Shown piece by piece: positions 5,607 through 6,782 of a stretch of 6,782 bases of DNA. The DNA comes from Thermotogaceae bacterium (GTDB lineage Bacteria > Thermotogota > Thermotogae > B21-G9 > HyVt-16). The position numbers and the translations under genes were made by a program. The stretch covers positions 1 through 6,782 of the forward strand of contig DQYP01000275.1 of NCBI GenBank assembly GCA_011043375.1, read 5' to 3'. Each line of letters opens with the position of its first letter. The stretch's first letter is position 1. Under the pieces are notes generated by a model. It searched no databases and had not been told where the DNA came from. It worked only from the letters and a program-made list of their open reading frames with translations.

Positions 5607-6782
5607 ATGAGAAGACTCAGATTTATTACGGTGTTTTTAATTTTATTGTTTGCAACGTTTTTATTCTCACAAGCACAAATAAAAATCAATATCCCATTGC
5701 CACCTGTGTTGAAAAATATAATAATCACTCCAAAACCAACCCAATTCAATGTTGATATCTGGATGAACAAATCTGAAGGTTCTACTTACAAATTCGGAGA
5801 GAAGGCCTATTTCTACTTCAAAACCAACAAAAACGCTTACGTAGCTATATACGAGATAAGACCAACCGGAGAAATGGTGTTGTTATTTCCAAACAAGTAC
5901 GAATCGGACAACTATGTACAAGCCAACAAAACATATAGAGTTCCTTCAGTGGGAGCAAGTTACTATTTCAAAGTCGCGCCTCCTGCCGGAAAATACTATA
6001 TTCAAGTAATAGCAAGTACAAAATCGTTCCCATTGATGACCCAGTTCAAGCAGATGTCTCTGCAATTCACATTTCCTAAGATATCAGATAATGCCCAAAG
6101 TTTCATAGAAGGAAAATTGAATATACAACTACAATCAGTTGAAGAGTGGTCGAGTGATATGACATACTTTTTTGCAGGGACCGTTGCCCAAACCGGAAAA
6201 GTTACTTTCAAAACAAGTCCTTCCGGTGCGAACATTTACCTCGATGGTGCCTATATTGGTAAAACTCCAAAAACCAATGTCACCGTAGATGCCGGAACCC
6301 ATACGATAACCTATTACTTAACCGGATATGAACCTTACACAAAGACTCTCAACGTTCAAGCAAATAAGTCGTATGTAGTGTATGCCTCACTGAAAACCGC
6401 CAAAGCAACTGTACGTTTTGAATCGATGCCAACAGGAGCATCGATATATGTGGATGGTTCATATAAAGGTCATACACCAAAAGATGTAGAAGTCAGTCCA
6501 GGTATTCATGGATATGAGATCAAGAAATCTGGCTATCAAACGAAAGTGGGAACTTTCAGTGTAAATGCAGGAGATTATAAGGTGATAACTATTAATCTCA
6601 CTTCAAACAAAGGAGTAGTGGTATTTGAAAGTATTCCATCGAATGCGAAGGTTTATGTGAATGGAAGTTACAAAGGAAGAACTCCAGAAACCGAGACTCT
6701 AAATGCTGGAACCTACTCTTACAAAATAACATTAGATGGTTATTTGCCAGCTGAAGGTAATTTTACACTGCTTCCTGGCGAA
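5607..6782 (+). CDS. Exported DUF4384 protein with PEGA repeats, 3'-truncated
   Basis: The frame is open from the ATG at 5607 to the last base (392 codons), so the C-terminus lies outside the window. The G-run AAGGGGGG (5591-5598), 8 nt upstream, serves as ribosome site. Residues 1-23 are a signal peptide: MRRLRF, a hydrophobic core, then FSQA with likely cleavage after A23. Residues about 60-145 match DUF4384: YKFGEKAYFYFKTN, YVAIYEI, VLLFPNKYESDN and the VAPPAGKYY strand. PEGA repeats then follow at about 197-262, 268-331 and 336 onward, with a period of 69-70 aa. Each has a SPSGA-like turn, a Y-x-(D/N)-G-(A/S)-Y-x-G-x-TP motif and a (S/T/D)GY near its end. PEGA domains are beta-rich modules of surface proteins, so an envelope-anchored binding or structural role is inferred; no catalytic motif is seen. 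It lies downstream of htrA, behind a terminator and without a clear promoter. Confidence 0.9.
   Translation, partial: MRRLRFITVFLILLFATFLFSQAQIKINIPLPPVLKNIIITPKPTQFNVDIWMNKSEGSTYKFGEKAYFYFKTNKNAYVAIYEIRPTGEMVLLFPNKYESDNYVQANKTYRVPSVGASYYFKVAPPAGKYYIQVIASTKSFPLMTQFKQMSLQFTFPKISDNAQSFIEGKLNIQLQSVEEWSSDMTYFFAGTVAQTGKVTFKTSPSGANIYLDGAYIGKTPKTNVTVDAGTHTITYYLTGYEPYTKTLNVQANKSYVVYASLKTAKATVRFESMPTGASIYVDGSYKGHTPKDVEVSPGIHGYEIKKSGYQTKVGTFSVNAGDYKVITINLTSNKGVVVFESIPSNAKVYVNGSYKGRTPETETLNAGTYSYKITLDGYLPAEGNFTLLPGE

Noticed and set aside
5588..5770. Minus-strand open frame opposite the PEGA gene start
   Set aside because: It is antisense to a clear signal peptide and exported protein; the frame at 6002-6235 is likewise a shadow.
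6195..6782. PEGA repeats considered as a DNA-level tandem repeat or CRISPR-like array
   Set aside because: The 69-70 residue period is visible in the protein, but the DNA copies have diverged; there are no short identical repeats with spacers.

Overview
The window looks like a chromosomal segment of a thermophilic bacterium of the Thermotogota (Thermotoga-like). It is AT-rich by eye, uses AGA/AGG for arginine and ATA for isoleucine heavily, and has strong GGAGG-type ribosome binding sites. The isoaspartyl methyltransferase carries the extra C-terminal domain known from the Thermotoga maritima enzyme. The genus cannot be fixed from sequence alone.

Layout. (1) 1-1632, + strand: a class B penicillin-binding protein (FtsI/SpoVD-like transpeptidase with one PASTA domain), missing its N-terminus at the window edge. 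(2) 1629-2735, - strand: an FMN-dependent nitronate monooxygenase/FabK-like flavoprotein with a cysteine cluster near its C-terminus. It converges on the PBP gene and the two overlap by 4 bp at their stops. Its promoter (extended -10) places the true start at 2735 rather than 2762. (3) 2736-2866: a divergent intergenic region with a tandem 8-bp repeat over that promoter. (4) 2867-5522, + strand: a likely operon of a 63-aa charged helical protein, the isoaspartyl methyltransferase pcm (1-nt TGATG overlap with the small gene) and, 56 nt on, the exported protease htrA. A clear intrinsic terminator follows at 5542-5585. (5) 5607-6782, + strand: an exported protein with a DUF4384 domain and at least three PEGA repeats, running off the window.

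How the genes may relate. Three of the six products act outside the cytoplasmic membrane: the septal or elongation peptidoglycan transpeptidase, the HtrA quality-control protease, and the DUF4384-PEGA surface protein. Pcm repairs age- or heat-damaged aspartyl/asparaginyl sites in proteins, so pcm plus htrA reads as a protein damage-control operon, fitting a hot habitat. The flavoprotein is an independent unit.

Most of the window is ordinary conserved chromosome. I see no CRISPR array, tRNA, rRNA, transposon or phage gene. The points most worth a second look are the cysteine cluster of the flavoprotein, the coupled small helical gene, the unusual methyltransferase loop, and the PEGA gene that starts only 21 nt after a terminator with no visible promoter of its own.
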